Below the pieces are notes generated by a model. It worked only from the letters and a program-made list of their open reading frames with translations. It did no database searches and was not told the origin of the DNA. A stretch of 64,000 nucleotides of DNA from positions 2,143,587 through 2,207,586 of the forward strand of contig NZ_QFRX01000001.1 of NCBI RefSeq assembly GCF_003143935.1, given 5' to 3'. Below are positions 9,549 to 17,892 of the stretch, piece after piece. Made by a program: the position numbers and the translations under genes. The first letter of the stretch is position 1; each line of letters begins with the position of its first letter. The stretch comes from Streptomyces sp. Act143. Lineage in GTDB: Bacteria > Actinomycetota > Actinomycetes > Streptomycetales > Streptomycetaceae.

Positions 9549-10952
9549 CTAGTTGAGGTACTGACAGGTGGAACGGGGGGTGTAGACGCCGTGCCCGGCG
9601 TGCCCGGTGTACTCCCGTTCCGTGATGACGGGTTCGCCGCGCGAGAGGACCGTCTCGACCCGGCCGGTGGTGCGCTTCCCCTCGTACGCCGAGTAGTCGA
9701 CGTTCATGTGGTGCGTCTCGGCGGACATGACCTGCTCGGCGTGCGGGTCGTAGATGACGATGTCGGCGTCGGCGCCGGGGGCGATGGTGCCCTTCTTGGG
9801 GTACATGCCGAACATGCGGGCCGGGGTGGCGCAGGCGATCTCGATCCAGCGGCGGCGGGTGATGTGGCCGTCGACGACGGCCTGGTGGAGCAGGTCCATG
9901 CGGTTCTCGACGCCCGGCAGACCGTTGGGGATCTTCGAGAAGTCGCCGCGGCCCAGCTCCTTCTGGCCGGCGAAGCAGAACGGGCAGTGGTCGGTGGAGA
10001 CGACCTGGAGGTCGTTGGTCCGCAGGCCCTGCCAGAGCTTGGCCTGGTGTTCCTTCGGACGCAGGGGGGTCGAGCACACGTACTTCGAGCCCTCGAAGTC
10101 CGGCTCGGCGAGGTTGTCCGTCGACAGGAACAGGTACTGCGGGCAGGTCTCGCCGAAGACGTTGAGCCCCTCGTCGCGCGCCCGCGCCAGCTCGGCCACC
10201 GCCTCCATCGCCGAGACGTGCACGACGTACAGCGGGGCGCCCGCGACCTGCGCCAGCTTGATGGCGCGGTGCGTGGCCTCGGCCTCCAGAAGGGCCTTGC
10301 GGACCTCACCGTGATAGCGCGGGTCGGTCTCGCCGCGGGCCAGCGCCTGTTCCACCAGCACGTCGATCGCGATGCCGTTCTCGGCGTGCATCATGATCAG
10401 GCCGCCGTTCTCGGCGGAGCGCTGCATGGCGCGCAGGATCTGGCCGTCGTCGGAGTAGAAGACGCCCGGGTAGGCCATGAACTGCTTGAAACTCGTCACC
10501 CCCTCCTCGACCAGGAGGTCCATCTCCTTCAGCGTCTCCTGGTTCACATCGGAGACGATCATGTGGAAGCCGTAGTCGATCGCGCAGTTGCCCTCCGCCT
10601 TGGCGTGCCAGGCGTCCAGGCCCTCGCGCAGGGAGTGGCCGACGCTCTGCACCGCGAAGTCGACGATCGTGGTCGTGCCGCCCCAGGCGGCGGCCCGGGT
10701 GCCGGTCTCGAAGGTGTCGGAGGCGAAGGTGCCGCCGAACGGCAGCTCCATGTGGGTGTGGGCGTCGACGCCACCGGGGATGACGTACTTCCCGGTGGCG
10801 TCGAGGGTCCGCTCGCCGGTGAACGCCTCGGCGGCGGAGGTGCCCGAGGCGGCGAGGGCGGCGATGCGGCCGTCCTCGATCAGCACGTCGGCGTGGATCT
10901 CGTCGGACGCGGTGATGACGAGACCACCGCGGATGACGGTACGGCTGCTCAT
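9549..10952 (-). CDS. hydA: Dihydropyrimidinase / D-hydantoinase
   Basis: Zinc amidohydrolase of 467 residues that opens dihydrouracil or hydantoins to N-carbamoyl acids. The binuclear metal site is complete: DAHTHME (HxH), the Lys to be carboxylated in GVTSFKQFMAYPG, His in MMHAENG and VVHVSAMEA, and Asp in STDHCPF. Length is normal for the family. It sits 31 bases downstream of a beta-ureidopropionase gene, the enzyme for the next step, which supports the reductive pyrimidine pathway. Confidence 0.94.
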   Translation of the reverse strand: MSSRTVIRGGLVITASDEIHADVLIEDGRIAALAASGTSAAEAFTGERTLDATGKYVIPGGVDAHTHMELPFGGTFASDTFETGTRAAAWGGTTTIVDFAVQSVGHSLREGLDAWHAKAEGNCAIDYGFHMIVSDVNQETLKEMDLLVEEGVTSFKQFMAYPGVFYSDDGQILRAMQRSAENGGLIMMHAENGIAIDVLVEQALARGETDPRYHGEVRKALLEAEATHRAIKLAQVAGAPLYVVHVSAMEAVAELARARDEGLNVFGETCPQYLFLSTDNLAEPDFEGSKYVCSTPLRPKEHQAKLWQGLRTNDLQVVSTDHCPFCFAGQKELGRGDFSKIPNGLPGVENRMDLLHQAVVDGHITRRRWIEIACATPARMFGMYPKKGTIAPGADADIVIYDPHAEQVMSAETHHMNVDYSAYEGKRTTGRVETVLSRGEPVITEREYTGHAGHGVYTPRSTCQYLN

Positions 10953-10983
10953 GGTCCCTCTCCTGCCAGGGTGGTGGGTTCGG

Positions 10984-11826
10984 TCAGGGTGCGGTCAGCG
11001 GCGGGTAGGCGTCGGGGCGGCGGTCCCGGTAGAACTGCCAGCGGTCGCGGACCTCGCGGAGCTTGGCCATGTCCAGGTCGCGGACGACGAGTTCGGTCTC
11101 CTTGTCGGAGGCGACCTCGCCCACGAACTGGGCCTCCGGGTCGACGAAGTAGGTCGTCCCGTAGAAGTCGTTGTCGCCCAGTTCCTCGACCCCGACCCGG
11201 TTGATCGCGCCGACGAAGTACTCGTTGGCGACGGCCGCGGCCGGCTGCTCCAACTGCCACAGGTAGGCGGACAGTCCGCGCGAGGTGGCCGACGGGTTGA
11301 AGACGATCTCTGCGCCCGCGAGGCCCAACGCCCGCCAGCCCTCCGGGAAGTGGCGGTCGTAGCAGATGTAGACGCCGATCCTCCCGGCCTTGGTGTCGAA
11401 GACCGGCCAGCCCAGGTTGCCGGGACGGAAGTAGAACTTCTCCCAGAATCCGGGGACTTGGGGGATGTGGTGCTTGCGGTACTTGCCGAGGTACGAGCCG
11501 TCGGCGTCGATCACGGCGGCCGTGTTGTAGAGGACGCCGGGCTGCTCCTCCTCGTACATCGGCAGGATCAGGACGAGGCCCAGCTCCTTGGCCAGCGCCT
11601 GGAACCGCTTCACGATCGGCCCGTCGGGGATCTGCTCGGCGTACTCGTAGAACGCCTTGTCCTGGACCTGGCAGAAGTACGGCCCGTAGAACAGCTCCTG
11701 GAAGCACAGGACCTGAGCGCCCTGCGCGGCCGCGTCGCGGGCCGCCTGCTCGTGGACCTGGATCATCGATTCCTTGTCGCCCGTCCACGCGGTCTGGAAG
11801 AGGGCGGCACGGATCACTCTGCTCAT
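10984..11826 (-). CDS. Beta-ureidopropionase / N-carbamoyl amidohydrolase, copy 1
   Basis: Nitrilase-superfamily carbon-nitrogen hydrolase, 280 residues. The catalytic Glu-Lys-Cys set is visible: Glu in CFQELFYGPYF, Lys in LGKYRKHHIPQ and Cys in VYICYDRHFPEGWR. It would hydrolyse N-carbamoyl-beta-alanine to beta-alanine, CO2 and ammonia, directly after dihydropyrimidinase. A very similar paralogue lies at 14881-15723 in the same series. The gene follows the PucR regulator after a 155-bp gap that could contain its own promoter. Confidence 0.92.
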   Translation of the reverse strand: MSRVIRAALFQTAWTGDKESMIQVHEQAARDAAAQGAQVLCFQELFYGPYFCQVQDKAFYEYAEQIPDGPIVKRFQALAKELGLVLILPMYEEEQPGVLYNTAAVIDADGSYLGKYRKHHIPQVPGFWEKFYFRPGNLGWPVFDTKAGRIGVYICYDRHFPEGWRALGLAGAEIVFNPSATSRGLSAYLWQLEQPAAAVANEYFVGAINRVGVEELGDNDFYGTTYFVDPEAQFVGEVASDKETELVVRDLDMAKLREVRDRWQFYRDRRPDAYPPLTAP

Positions 11827-11981
11827 CGGGACCTCCGGTCGCTCGGTGTGCGAGAAGGCTAGGAAGTCCGAAAGCGGGCTTTGAGTTGCAGCGTGTCACG
11901 TCTGCGGGCGTGCGGCGTGCCACGGTGTCACCCTGTCGAGGTCCCATGTTTCACCGCCGTTTTCCCAGGTCATGGCATGTT

Positions 11982-13562
11982 TCAACTCTGTTGCGCGTCG
12001 TGCGCGAGAAGGGCGATGTGCACCGAGGCGGCCTGTTCGAAGTCGTCGAGGTCCACACCGAGCCGCCCCTGTATGGCTTCCAGTCGGCGATACAGGGCGG
12101 GGCGGGAGACGTGGTGGAGCTGGGCGGTGCGGGACTTGTTGCGGCCGGTGGCGAGATACGTGCGCAGGACCGCGAGCAACCCCTCCCCCGAGCCCGAGTC
12201 GCACAGCAGTCCGTCCAACTCCCGCTCCGCGAAGGACTGCACATCCGGGTTGTCACGCAACAGCCGTATCAGACCGCGCAGATGCACGTCCTTGAGACGC
12301 ACGACGGACGGCAGGTCGAGCGCCCCGGAGGCCACGGCGTCCGCGACGTGCCGGGCCTCGCGCATACCGGCGGGGACGTCGTCCCAGGCCGTCCGCGGGT
12401 CGGCCGCCGCCACGACCGTGTCCGTCAGCCGGGCCGCGAAGTTGGCCGTCAGGACCGCGGCGTCCTGGTCCCGGGCCAGGCTCAGCAGCACGGCGGTGAC
12501 CCCGTCGGCGAATTCGGCGACGAGTCCGGACAACCCCAGCAGGCGCAGCACCCGGTCGAGTTCGGCCGGGTCACCGTCCCGTACCACCAGCGGCACGAAC
12601 GTCCGCCGGTTGACGGGCAGTCCGGCGGCCCGCGCCCGCGGCAGCAGCTGCCGTGCCGGTACGACCCCGCTGACGAGGTCGGTGAGCAGGCTCTGCGCGG
12701 ACTGCTCCTCCCAGGTGTGGGCGGAAGTGCCGCCGAGCATGCGGTGCAGGACGAGGGCCTCGGCGGCCCGGTCGGCGAGCAGCCGCCCGGAGGCGGTGTC
12801 CCCGCGGTAGCCGCAGAGCAGGATCTGCCCCCAGCGTTCCCCGCGTCCGCCCAGTTCGGCGCGGATCCAGCCGTCGCCCTCGGTGCCTCCCCCAGTGCCT
12901 GAAGGGCCTGGGCGGTGCCCCCATGCCTGCCGGGCGATGCGCTCCCAGTCGCGCAGCACGTCGTCCACGGCCGGCCGCTCCCCCGCGGTGGCGAGGACGC
13001 GGTGGGCGAGGTTGGTGACGACGACCGGGCAGGCGCTGTGCCGGGCGACCTCGTCGAGCAGGCGCTGGAGCGGGGCGCCCGCCGTGATGAGTCCGGTGAG
13101 CGAGGTGCGGACCGCCTCGGACAGGCTCACGGCCGCGAACTTCCGCCGCACCAGCCGGGACTGCACCTCCTCGGTCAACTCCGCGAAGGGGAAGGGCCGG
13201 TGGAGGACGACCATGGGCAGCCCGCACCGCTCGGCGGCCCTGCGCATGACGTCGGGCGGGGCCGGGAAGGCACGGCCGAGCCCCAGGACCACGGCCGCGG
13301 CCTCGGCGCGGTGCAGGGACTGGATGTACTCGGCCTGCGCGCCCTCGTCCCCGGCCAGCAGCACGCCGGTGGTGAGGACCATCTCGCCGCCGCTGAGCAT
13401 GACGCCGACGTCGGCGGCCTCGGCGACGTGCACCCAGCGCACGGCCCGGTCGAGCTGGGCCGCGCCGGCCACCACCTCGGGCTCCCCGGCGAGCACCCGT
13501 TCCAGGGTGAGGACCTGGCGGACGGACAGGGCCGGTTCCAGGTGGTCCAAGGCGGTGGTCAT
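11982..13562 (-). CDS. PucR-family transcriptional regulator
   Basis: 526-residue regulator with the PucR/CdaR layout: an N-terminal sensory PucR domain (about 20-140, from VLTLERVLAGEPEVV), a central GGDEF-like region and a C-terminal HTH_30 domain (LAVLRTYLATGRNKSRTA, then SRPALYRRLEAI). Such proteins control purine or pyrimidine nitrogen use. It is embedded in the catabolic series between the aminotransferase and the first ureidopropionase, with a 32-bp gap upstream, so it probably controls its own operon. Activator or repressor cannot be told. Confidence 0.92.
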   Translation of the reverse strand: MTTALDHLEPALSVRQVLTLERVLAGEPEVVAGAAQLDRAVRWVHVAEAADVGVMLSGGEMVLTTGVLLAGDEGAQAEYIQSLHRAEAAAVVLGLGRAFPAPPDVMRRAAERCGLPMVVLHRPFPFAELTEEVQSRLVRRKFAAVSLSEAVRTSLTGLITAGAPLQRLLDEVARHSACPVVVTNLAHRVLATAGERPAVDDVLRDWERIARQAWGHRPGPSGTGGGTEGDGWIRAELGGRGERWGQILLCGYRGDTASGRLLADRAAEALVLHRMLGGTSAHTWEEQSAQSLLTDLVSGVVPARQLLPRARAAGLPVNRRTFVPLVVRDGDPAELDRVLRLLGLSGLVAEFADGVTAVLLSLARDQDAAVLTANFAARLTDTVVAAADPRTAWDDVPAGMREARHVADAVASGALDLPSVVRLKDVHLRGLIRLLRDNPDVQSFAERELDGLLCDSGSGEGLLAVLRTYLATGRNKSRTAQLHHVSRPALYRRLEAIQGRLGVDLDDFEQAASVHIALLAHDAQQS

Positions 13563-13594
13563 GGCGCGTGTTCCCTTGCTCTGTCAGGGTGCTG

Positions 13595-14884
13595 CTACTG
13601 GATGCTCCTCAGAGCGCTCTCGAGGATCGCGGCGCCTTCCTCGGCCTCCGCGACGGTGAGGGACAGCGGCGGGGCGATCCGGAGGGCGCTGGTGTTGTGG
13701 CCGCCGCCCTTGCCGATGAGCAGCCCGCCCGCGCGGCACGCCTCCAGCACGGCGGACGCCGCGTCCGGGTCGGCCCGGTCGGTGCCGGGTGCGACCAGCT
13801 CGATGCCGATCATCAGCCCGCGCCCCCGGACCTCACGGACGCCGGGCACCTGCGCGGCGACGGCCCGGAGCCGTTCGATGAGGAGTCCGCCGACGCGCCG
13901 GGCGTTGCCCTGGAGGTCGTGTTCCACCAGGTACGACAGGTTCGCGAGGCCCGCCGCCATGGTGACCTGGGTGCCGCCGAACGTCGAGATGCTGTTGGCG
14001 TCCAGGCAGTTCATGATCTCGGCGCGGGCGACGACACCGCCGATGGACATGCCGTTGCCGATGCCCTTGGCGAAGGTGAGGAGGTCGGGCGGGCCGCTCC
14101 GGCCGTGCGCCTGCCAGCCCCAGAAGTTGTCGCCGGTGCGGCCCCAGCCGGTCTGCACCTCGTCGGCGATCCACAGGATGCCGCGCTCGGCCAGCACCTC
14201 GCGGAAGGCGGCGTACAGCCCGTCCGGCGGGGAGGTGAAGCCGCCGACGCCCTGGATCGGTTCGGCGATCAGGGCGGCGGGCGGGCGGGTGTGGCCGAGC
14301 AGGTCGGTGAGGTCGTCGACGCAGGCCGCGATGAACTCGGCGTCGCTCAGGGCGGCGTAGGGGCCGCGGGTGCGGACGCCGCCGTGGACGTACAGCGTCT
14401 GGAGCGGGGACAGCGAGGTCGGGGACCAGCCGCGGTTGCCGGTGATGCCGACCGCGCTGAAGGAGCGGCCGTGGTAGCTGTTGCGCATCGCCAGGATCGT
14501 GTTGCTGCGGCGGTACGTCGTCGCCAGCAGCAGGGCGGTGTCGTTGGCCTCGGTGCCGGAGGTGGTGAAGAAGACCCGGGCGTCCGGGATGCCGGACAAC
14601 CGGGCGATGCGCTCGGCGAGTTCGACCATGGGCCGGTTCAGGTACAGGGTCGACGAGTGGATGATCCGCCCGGCCTGTTCGCTCACCGCCTTGGTGACCT
14701 CGGGCAGCGCGTGGGCGGTCATCGTGGTGAGGATGCCGCCGAAGAAGTCGAGGTACTTGTTGCCCTCGGCGTCCCACACGTAGCGGCCCTCGCCGTGCGT
14801 GATCTCCAGCGGGTCCTCGTAGTAGAGGGCGAGCCAGTCCGGGAGCACGGACTTGTGGCGTCCCAGCAGACCCTTGTCGGTCAC
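13595..14884 (-). CDS. Class III PLP aminotransferase (AGXT2 / beta-alanine type)
   Basis: 429 residues from a GTG whose GTGA overlaps the stop of the ureidopropionase upstream (14881-14884), a sign of translational coupling. Fold-type I features are YLDFFGGILTTMTAH, ADEVQTGWGRTGDNFWG with the PLP Asp, and the Schiff-base Lys in LLTFAKGIGNGMS. In this setting it would transaminate beta-alanine to malonate semialdehyde. Alanine-glyoxylate aminotransferase activity is the main alternative. Confidence 0.9.
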   Translation of the reverse strand: MTDKGLLGRHKSVLPDWLALYYEDPLEITHGEGRYVWDAEGNKYLDFFGGILTTMTAHALPEVTKAVSEQAGRIIHSSTLYLNRPMVELAERIARLSGIPDARVFFTTSGTEANDTALLLATTYRRSNTILAMRNSYHGRSFSAVGITGNRGWSPTSLSPLQTLYVHGGVRTRGPYAALSDAEFIAACVDDLTDLLGHTRPPAALIAEPIQGVGGFTSPPDGLYAAFREVLAERGILWIADEVQTGWGRTGDNFWGWQAHGRSGPPDLLTFAKGIGNGMSIGGVVARAEIMNCLDANSISTFGGTQVTMAAGLANLSYLVEHDLQGNARRVGGLLIERLRAVAAQVPGVREVRGRGLMIGIELVAPGTDRADPDAASAVLEACRAGGLLIGKGGGHNTSALRIAPPLSLTVAEAEEGAAILESALRSIQ

Positions 14885-15723
14885 GGCTGCACCAGCCCTT
14901 CGTAGGCGTCGGGCCTGCGGTCCCGGTAGAAGGCCCACTGCTGCCGTACCTCTTCGATGAGGTCGAAGTCGAGGTCCCGGACGACGAGTTCCTCCTCCTT
15001 GTCGCTCGCGGTGTCCCCGACGAACTGGCCGCGCGGGTCGACGAAGTACGACGTCCCGTAGAAGTCGTTGTCGCCGTACTCCTCGACGCCGACGCGGTTG
15101 ATCGCGGCGACGAAGTACTCGTTGGCGACGGCTGCGGCCGGCTGTTCGAGCCGCCAGAGGTAGGAGGACAGGCCGCGGTGGGTGGCGGAGGGGTTGTAGA
15201 CGAGCTGGGCGCCGTTGAGACCGAGTTGGCGCCAGCCTTCCGGGAAGTGGCGGTCGTAGCAGATGTAGACCCCCACCTTCCCGACGGCCGTGTCGAAGAC
15301 CGGCCAGCCCGCGTTGCCCGGTTTGAAGTAGTACTTCTCCCAGAAGCCCTTGACCTGGGGGATGTGGTGCTTGCGGTACTTGCCGAGGTAGCCGCCGTCG
15401 GCGTCGATCACGGCGGCGGTGTTGTAGTAGAAGCCGGACTGCTCCACCTCGAAGACCGGCACGACGATCACCATGCCGGTCTCGCGGGCGAGCTCCTGCA
15501 TACGACGCACGGTCGGCCCGTCGGGCACCGGTTCGGCCCACCGGTAGTGCTCCGGCTCCTGGACCTGGCAGAAGTAGGGGGCGTTGAACACTTCCTGGAA
15601 GCCGATGATCCTCGCGCCCTGGCGGGCCGCCTCGCGGGCGTGCTCCTCGTGTTTCGCCACCATGGACTCGGTGTCGCCGGTCCAGGTGGCCTGGACCAGA
15701 GCGGCACGAACGACGTTGGCCAT
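14881..15723 (-). CDS. Beta-ureidopropionase / N-carbamoyl amidohydrolase, copy 2
   Basis: First gene of the leftward catabolic series, 280 residues, the same length as copy 1. The catalytic residues are in the same contexts: GFQEVFNAPYF, LGKYRKHHIPQ and VYICYDRHFPEGWR. Differences from copy 1 cluster in the N-terminal third (for example ARIIGFQEVFNAPYFC against AQVLCFQELFYGPYFC), which shapes the substrate pocket in this family, so the two copies may handle different N-carbamoyl acids. Overlaps the aminotransferase start by 4 bases. Confidence 0.91.
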   Translation of the reverse strand: MANVVRAALVQATWTGDTESMVAKHEEHAREAARQGARIIGFQEVFNAPYFCQVQEPEHYRWAEPVPDGPTVRRMQELARETGMVIVVPVFEVEQSGFYYNTAAVIDADGGYLGKYRKHHIPQVKGFWEKYYFKPGNAGWPVFDTAVGKVGVYICYDRHFPEGWRQLGLNGAQLVYNPSATHRGLSSYLWRLEQPAAAVANEYFVAAINRVGVEEYGDNDFYGTSYFVDPRGQFVGDTASDKEEELVVRDLDFDLIEEVRQQWAFYRDRRPDAYEGLVQP

Positions 15724-15754
15724 GAGCTGCTCCTTCGACGGGACGTCAGAGCTT

Positions 15755-15779
15755 CTACGCCCGTAGATGCAGGCCGTAG
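15755..15779. promoter_or_regulatory. CTACG/CGTAG repeats before the catabolic operon
   Basis: In the 170-bp region upstream of the first catabolic gene, CTACG-CC-CGTAG (15755-15766) is followed by another CGTAG at 15775-15779. Read leftward this gives CTACGG twice, 13 bases apart, plus an inverted copy. It lies 32-56 bp before the ATG at 15723, where an operator is expected. Assignment to PucR is a guess. Confidence 0.35.
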
Positions 15780-15874
15780 AGGGTCGAAAGTAAGCCTCTC
15801 CAGCAGCCTTGCCAAGACCATCGTCGTTAACCCGCGGAGTCGATCACGTTTCACACTCACGTGGGTGAGCGGAC

Positions 15875-15889
15875 AGCGGTGCGACCGCT
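15875..15889. terminator. Short GC hairpin after the 15.9-17.5 kb gene
   Basis: AGCGGT (15875-15880) and ACCGCT (15884-15889) pair around a 3-base loop, five bases past the stop of the leftward gene ending at 15894. A short stem, so only a weak terminator call. Confidence 0.4.
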
Positions 15890-15893
15890 CCGT

Positions 15894-17465
15894 TCAGGCG
15901 GTGAAACCCGCGACGCGGAGCGCGTGGACGAGGTCCCACCGCCGCTCCTCCGAGACCCCCTGGGCGGCCTGAAGCAGCAGCGGCACCAGGGTCCGCGGGT
16001 CGGGGGCGGCACTGCGGGCGGCCTCCTCCGGGGTGCGGACGCGGACGTAGGCGTCGAGCAGCGCGCGCACCTCACGGTGCCGCCCCTCGTGGACGAGCCC
16101 GAGGACGGCCTGTCCGATCTCCCCGGCGGGCCGTACGACGCCTTGCCGCAGCACCTGCTCGCCGTCCGCGGCGCGCCCCGCCTCCGCCAGCGCGTCCGCC
16201 GCCGCGACGAGCCGCTCCGCGGGCAGCGAGGCGGCCTCCCACAGCAGGGTCGCCCAGTCGGCGCCGAGGCCGGCGCGCTGGAGCTCGTCGGCGAGCAGCG
16301 GGAACCGCGCGGCGGGCCAGTAGGCGGCCTCGACCAGCAGCGCGTGCGCCTCCCCGCTGCGCCCCTCACGGCGCAGCCGTACGAGCTGCTCGACGGCCTG
16401 CGCCACCTCGCGCCGGGCCCCGTCGTCCAACGGCTCGGCCTGCGGCTCCGGCGCCTCGACCGGCACCGCGGCCCCGGCGAACCGGGCTCCGCGGGGGGTA
16501 CGACGACCGGTGGCGGCCGGGGCGGGAAGCGTCGGCGCGGCGGCGGGCGGTACGGCGACGGGGGCGGCGTCCGCCTCGACCGCACCGGCGAACCGGGCAC
16601 TGCCCCGGCGGCGTTTGCGCTGCTTGGGGGCGGGGGCGGGGTCAGGCACGGGGGGCGGCTCGGGCGCAGGGGTCGGCGCGGGCGCGGGGGCCTGCGCGGG
16701 GCCGGAGGAGGAGCTGAGTACACCGGAGGAGGAGCTGGGTGCAGGCGCCGCACCGAACCCGGCCGCCCCCGCGTCACCCACCTGCGCCGCACCGAACCCG
16801 GCCGCCCCCGCGTCACCCACCTGCGCCGCACCGAAGCCGGCCGCCCCCGCGTCACCCACCTGCGCCCCACCACCCGCGCCAGTCCCGGCACCGACGCGGA
16901 ACACCGGCCCCTCGCCCCACTGCGCCGGTCGCGTCACCCGGGCCTGGCCGCCCCTTGCGCGGCGGTCCAAGTCGGCCATGCGGGCGCGGAGTTCGGCGCA
17001 GCGGGCCGTCGCGCGTTCGTGGTCGTCGCGGGCCCAGGCGAGGTCGCGGCGGAGGGCGTCGGCGGCGTCCCGGGTGGCGGCGGTGGCGAGCAACCTGCCG
17101 AGTTCCGCCTGGCGTTCGGCGGCGTAACGCTGTTCGCGGAGCATCACGTCGAGGCGGTCACCGAGCGCGTCGCGGGCACCGGGACGGGCGTCGTAGGCGG
17201 CCAGCGCCGCGGCGTGCAGGGCGCGGGCCCGTTCGGCCTCGGGGGCGGCGACGGCGGGGCCGTACTCCGTGGCGAGGTCCTGGAGGAGGGCCTCCACCAC
17301 GTCCCAGGGCGGTACTTCACGCCCTTCGAGACAGGCCCGCATGCCCTCGGGATCACGTTGCCAGAACACCGCGCACCAGCCGCCGCCCTGATCGAGGCGC
17401 GCCAGCAGGGCGTCCAGGTGGTTCACGAACTCCCTTATGCGCCCCGGGAGTTGATCCACTGCCAT
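15894..17465 (-). CDS. Unrecognised repeat-rich protein with Ala/Pro-rich middle
   Basis: 523 residues, no family I can name. The N-terminal about 150 residues (MAVDQLPGRIREFVNHLDAL onward) are helical and charged, with a likely coiled coil around LRRDLAWARDDHERATARCA. The middle (about 175-300) is low-complexity Ala/Pro/Gly with three exact 13-residue repeats of AQVGDAGAAGFGA. The C-terminal about 200 residues are again helical, built of TPR-like helical pairs (for example GDGEQVLRQGVV, EGRHREVRALLDAY) and ending HALRVAGFTA. No signal peptide or membrane segment, so probably cytoplasmic. The XRE-map locus upstream starts a separate unit. Confidence 0.75.
   Translation of the reverse strand: MAVDQLPGRIREFVNHLDALLARLDQGGGWCAVFWQRDPEGMRACLEGREVPPWDVVEALLQDLATEYGPAVAAPEAERARALHAAALAAYDARPGARDALGDRLDVMLREQRYAAERQAELGRLLATAATRDAADALRRDLAWARDDHERATARCAELRARMADLDRRARGGQARVTRPAQWGEGPVFRVGAGTGAGGGAQVGDAGAAGFGAAQVGDAGAAGFGAAQVGDAGAAGFGAAPAPSSSSGVLSSSSGPAQAPAPAPTPAPEPPPVPDPAPAPKQRKRRRGSARFAGAVEADAAPVAVPPAAAPTLPAPAATGRRTPRGARFAGAAVPVEAPEPQAEPLDDGARREVAQAVEQLVRLRREGRSGEAHALLVEAAYWPAARFPLLADELQRAGLGADWATLLWEAASLPAERLVAAADALAEAGRAADGEQVLRQGVVRPAGEIGQAVLGLVHEGRHREVRALLDAYVRVRTPEEAARSAAPDPRTLVPLLLQAAQGVSEERRWDLVHALRVAGFTA
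16745..16861. repeat. Three 39-bp in-frame tandem repeats
   Basis: Units at 16745, 16784 and 16823, each 39 bp, nearly identical (one visible change, AACCCGG to AAGCCGG in the third). They encode the 13-residue repeat in the linker of the surrounding gene. Exact multiples of three keep the frame, so copy number can vary without disrupting the protein. Confidence 0.93.
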
Positions 17466-17608
17466 CGTTCAACTCCCGCCAGACCGGAGCACTCCGGTCC
17501 GTAAGACAACACGAGCCGTGTTACGAACGCGCTACGAAGAGTTTTCGGACCGGACGCAGAGTGCGCCGCACCTACCGGAACGTGACGTGCGACCCGCGCA
17601 CCCCGTGC

Positions 17609-17860
17609 TCACACGACGACGAGCGCGCACCTCTCCACGATCTCGTCCATCGACAGCCCGAGCGTCCGCGCCAGCGCCGCCACCGTGAAGAACGCCGGCG
17701 TCGGCGCCCGGCCGGTCTCGATCTTCCGCAGGGTCTCGGCCGAGAGGCCGGCACTCGCCGCCACGTCGGCCATGCTGCGGTCGCCGCGCGCCTCGCGCAG
17801 CAGCCGGCCGAGCCGCTCGCCGCGTTCGCGCTCTTCGGGGGTCAGGGGGGTGCGCACCAT
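17609..17860 (-). CDS. Small XRE-type helix-turn-helix regulator
   Basis: 83-residue protein that is almost entirely an XRE/Cro-type DNA-binding domain: LGRLLREARGDRSMADVAAS, then AGLSAETLRKIETGRAPTPA. The ATG at 17860 follows a TAGAAT hexamer by 6 bases, so its mRNA is probably leaderless. It is divergent from map with only 32 bp between start codons, and a 10-bp palindrome there is the likely operator. It probably represses itself and map. Confidence 0.88.
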   Translation of the reverse strand: MVRTPLTPEERERGERLGRLLREARGDRSMADVAASAGLSAETLRKIETGRAPTPAFFTVAALARTLGLSMDEIVERCALVVV

Positions 17861-17892
17861 GCCCCCATTCTAATACCGGTATAGTAATTGGC
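17861..17892. promoter_or_regulatory. Divergent, apparently leaderless promoter pair with ATACCGGTAT operator
   Basis: Between the XRE ATG (17860, leftward) and the map ATG (17893) lie 32 bp. Rightward, TATAGT (17880-17885) ends 7 bases before the map ATG. Leftward, TAGAAT ends 6 bases before the XRE ATG. Both spacings put the transcription start at the start codon, and neither gene has a ribosome binding site. The palindrome ATACCGGTAT (17873-17882) sits between and overlaps the rightward -10 element. Confidence 0.75.
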
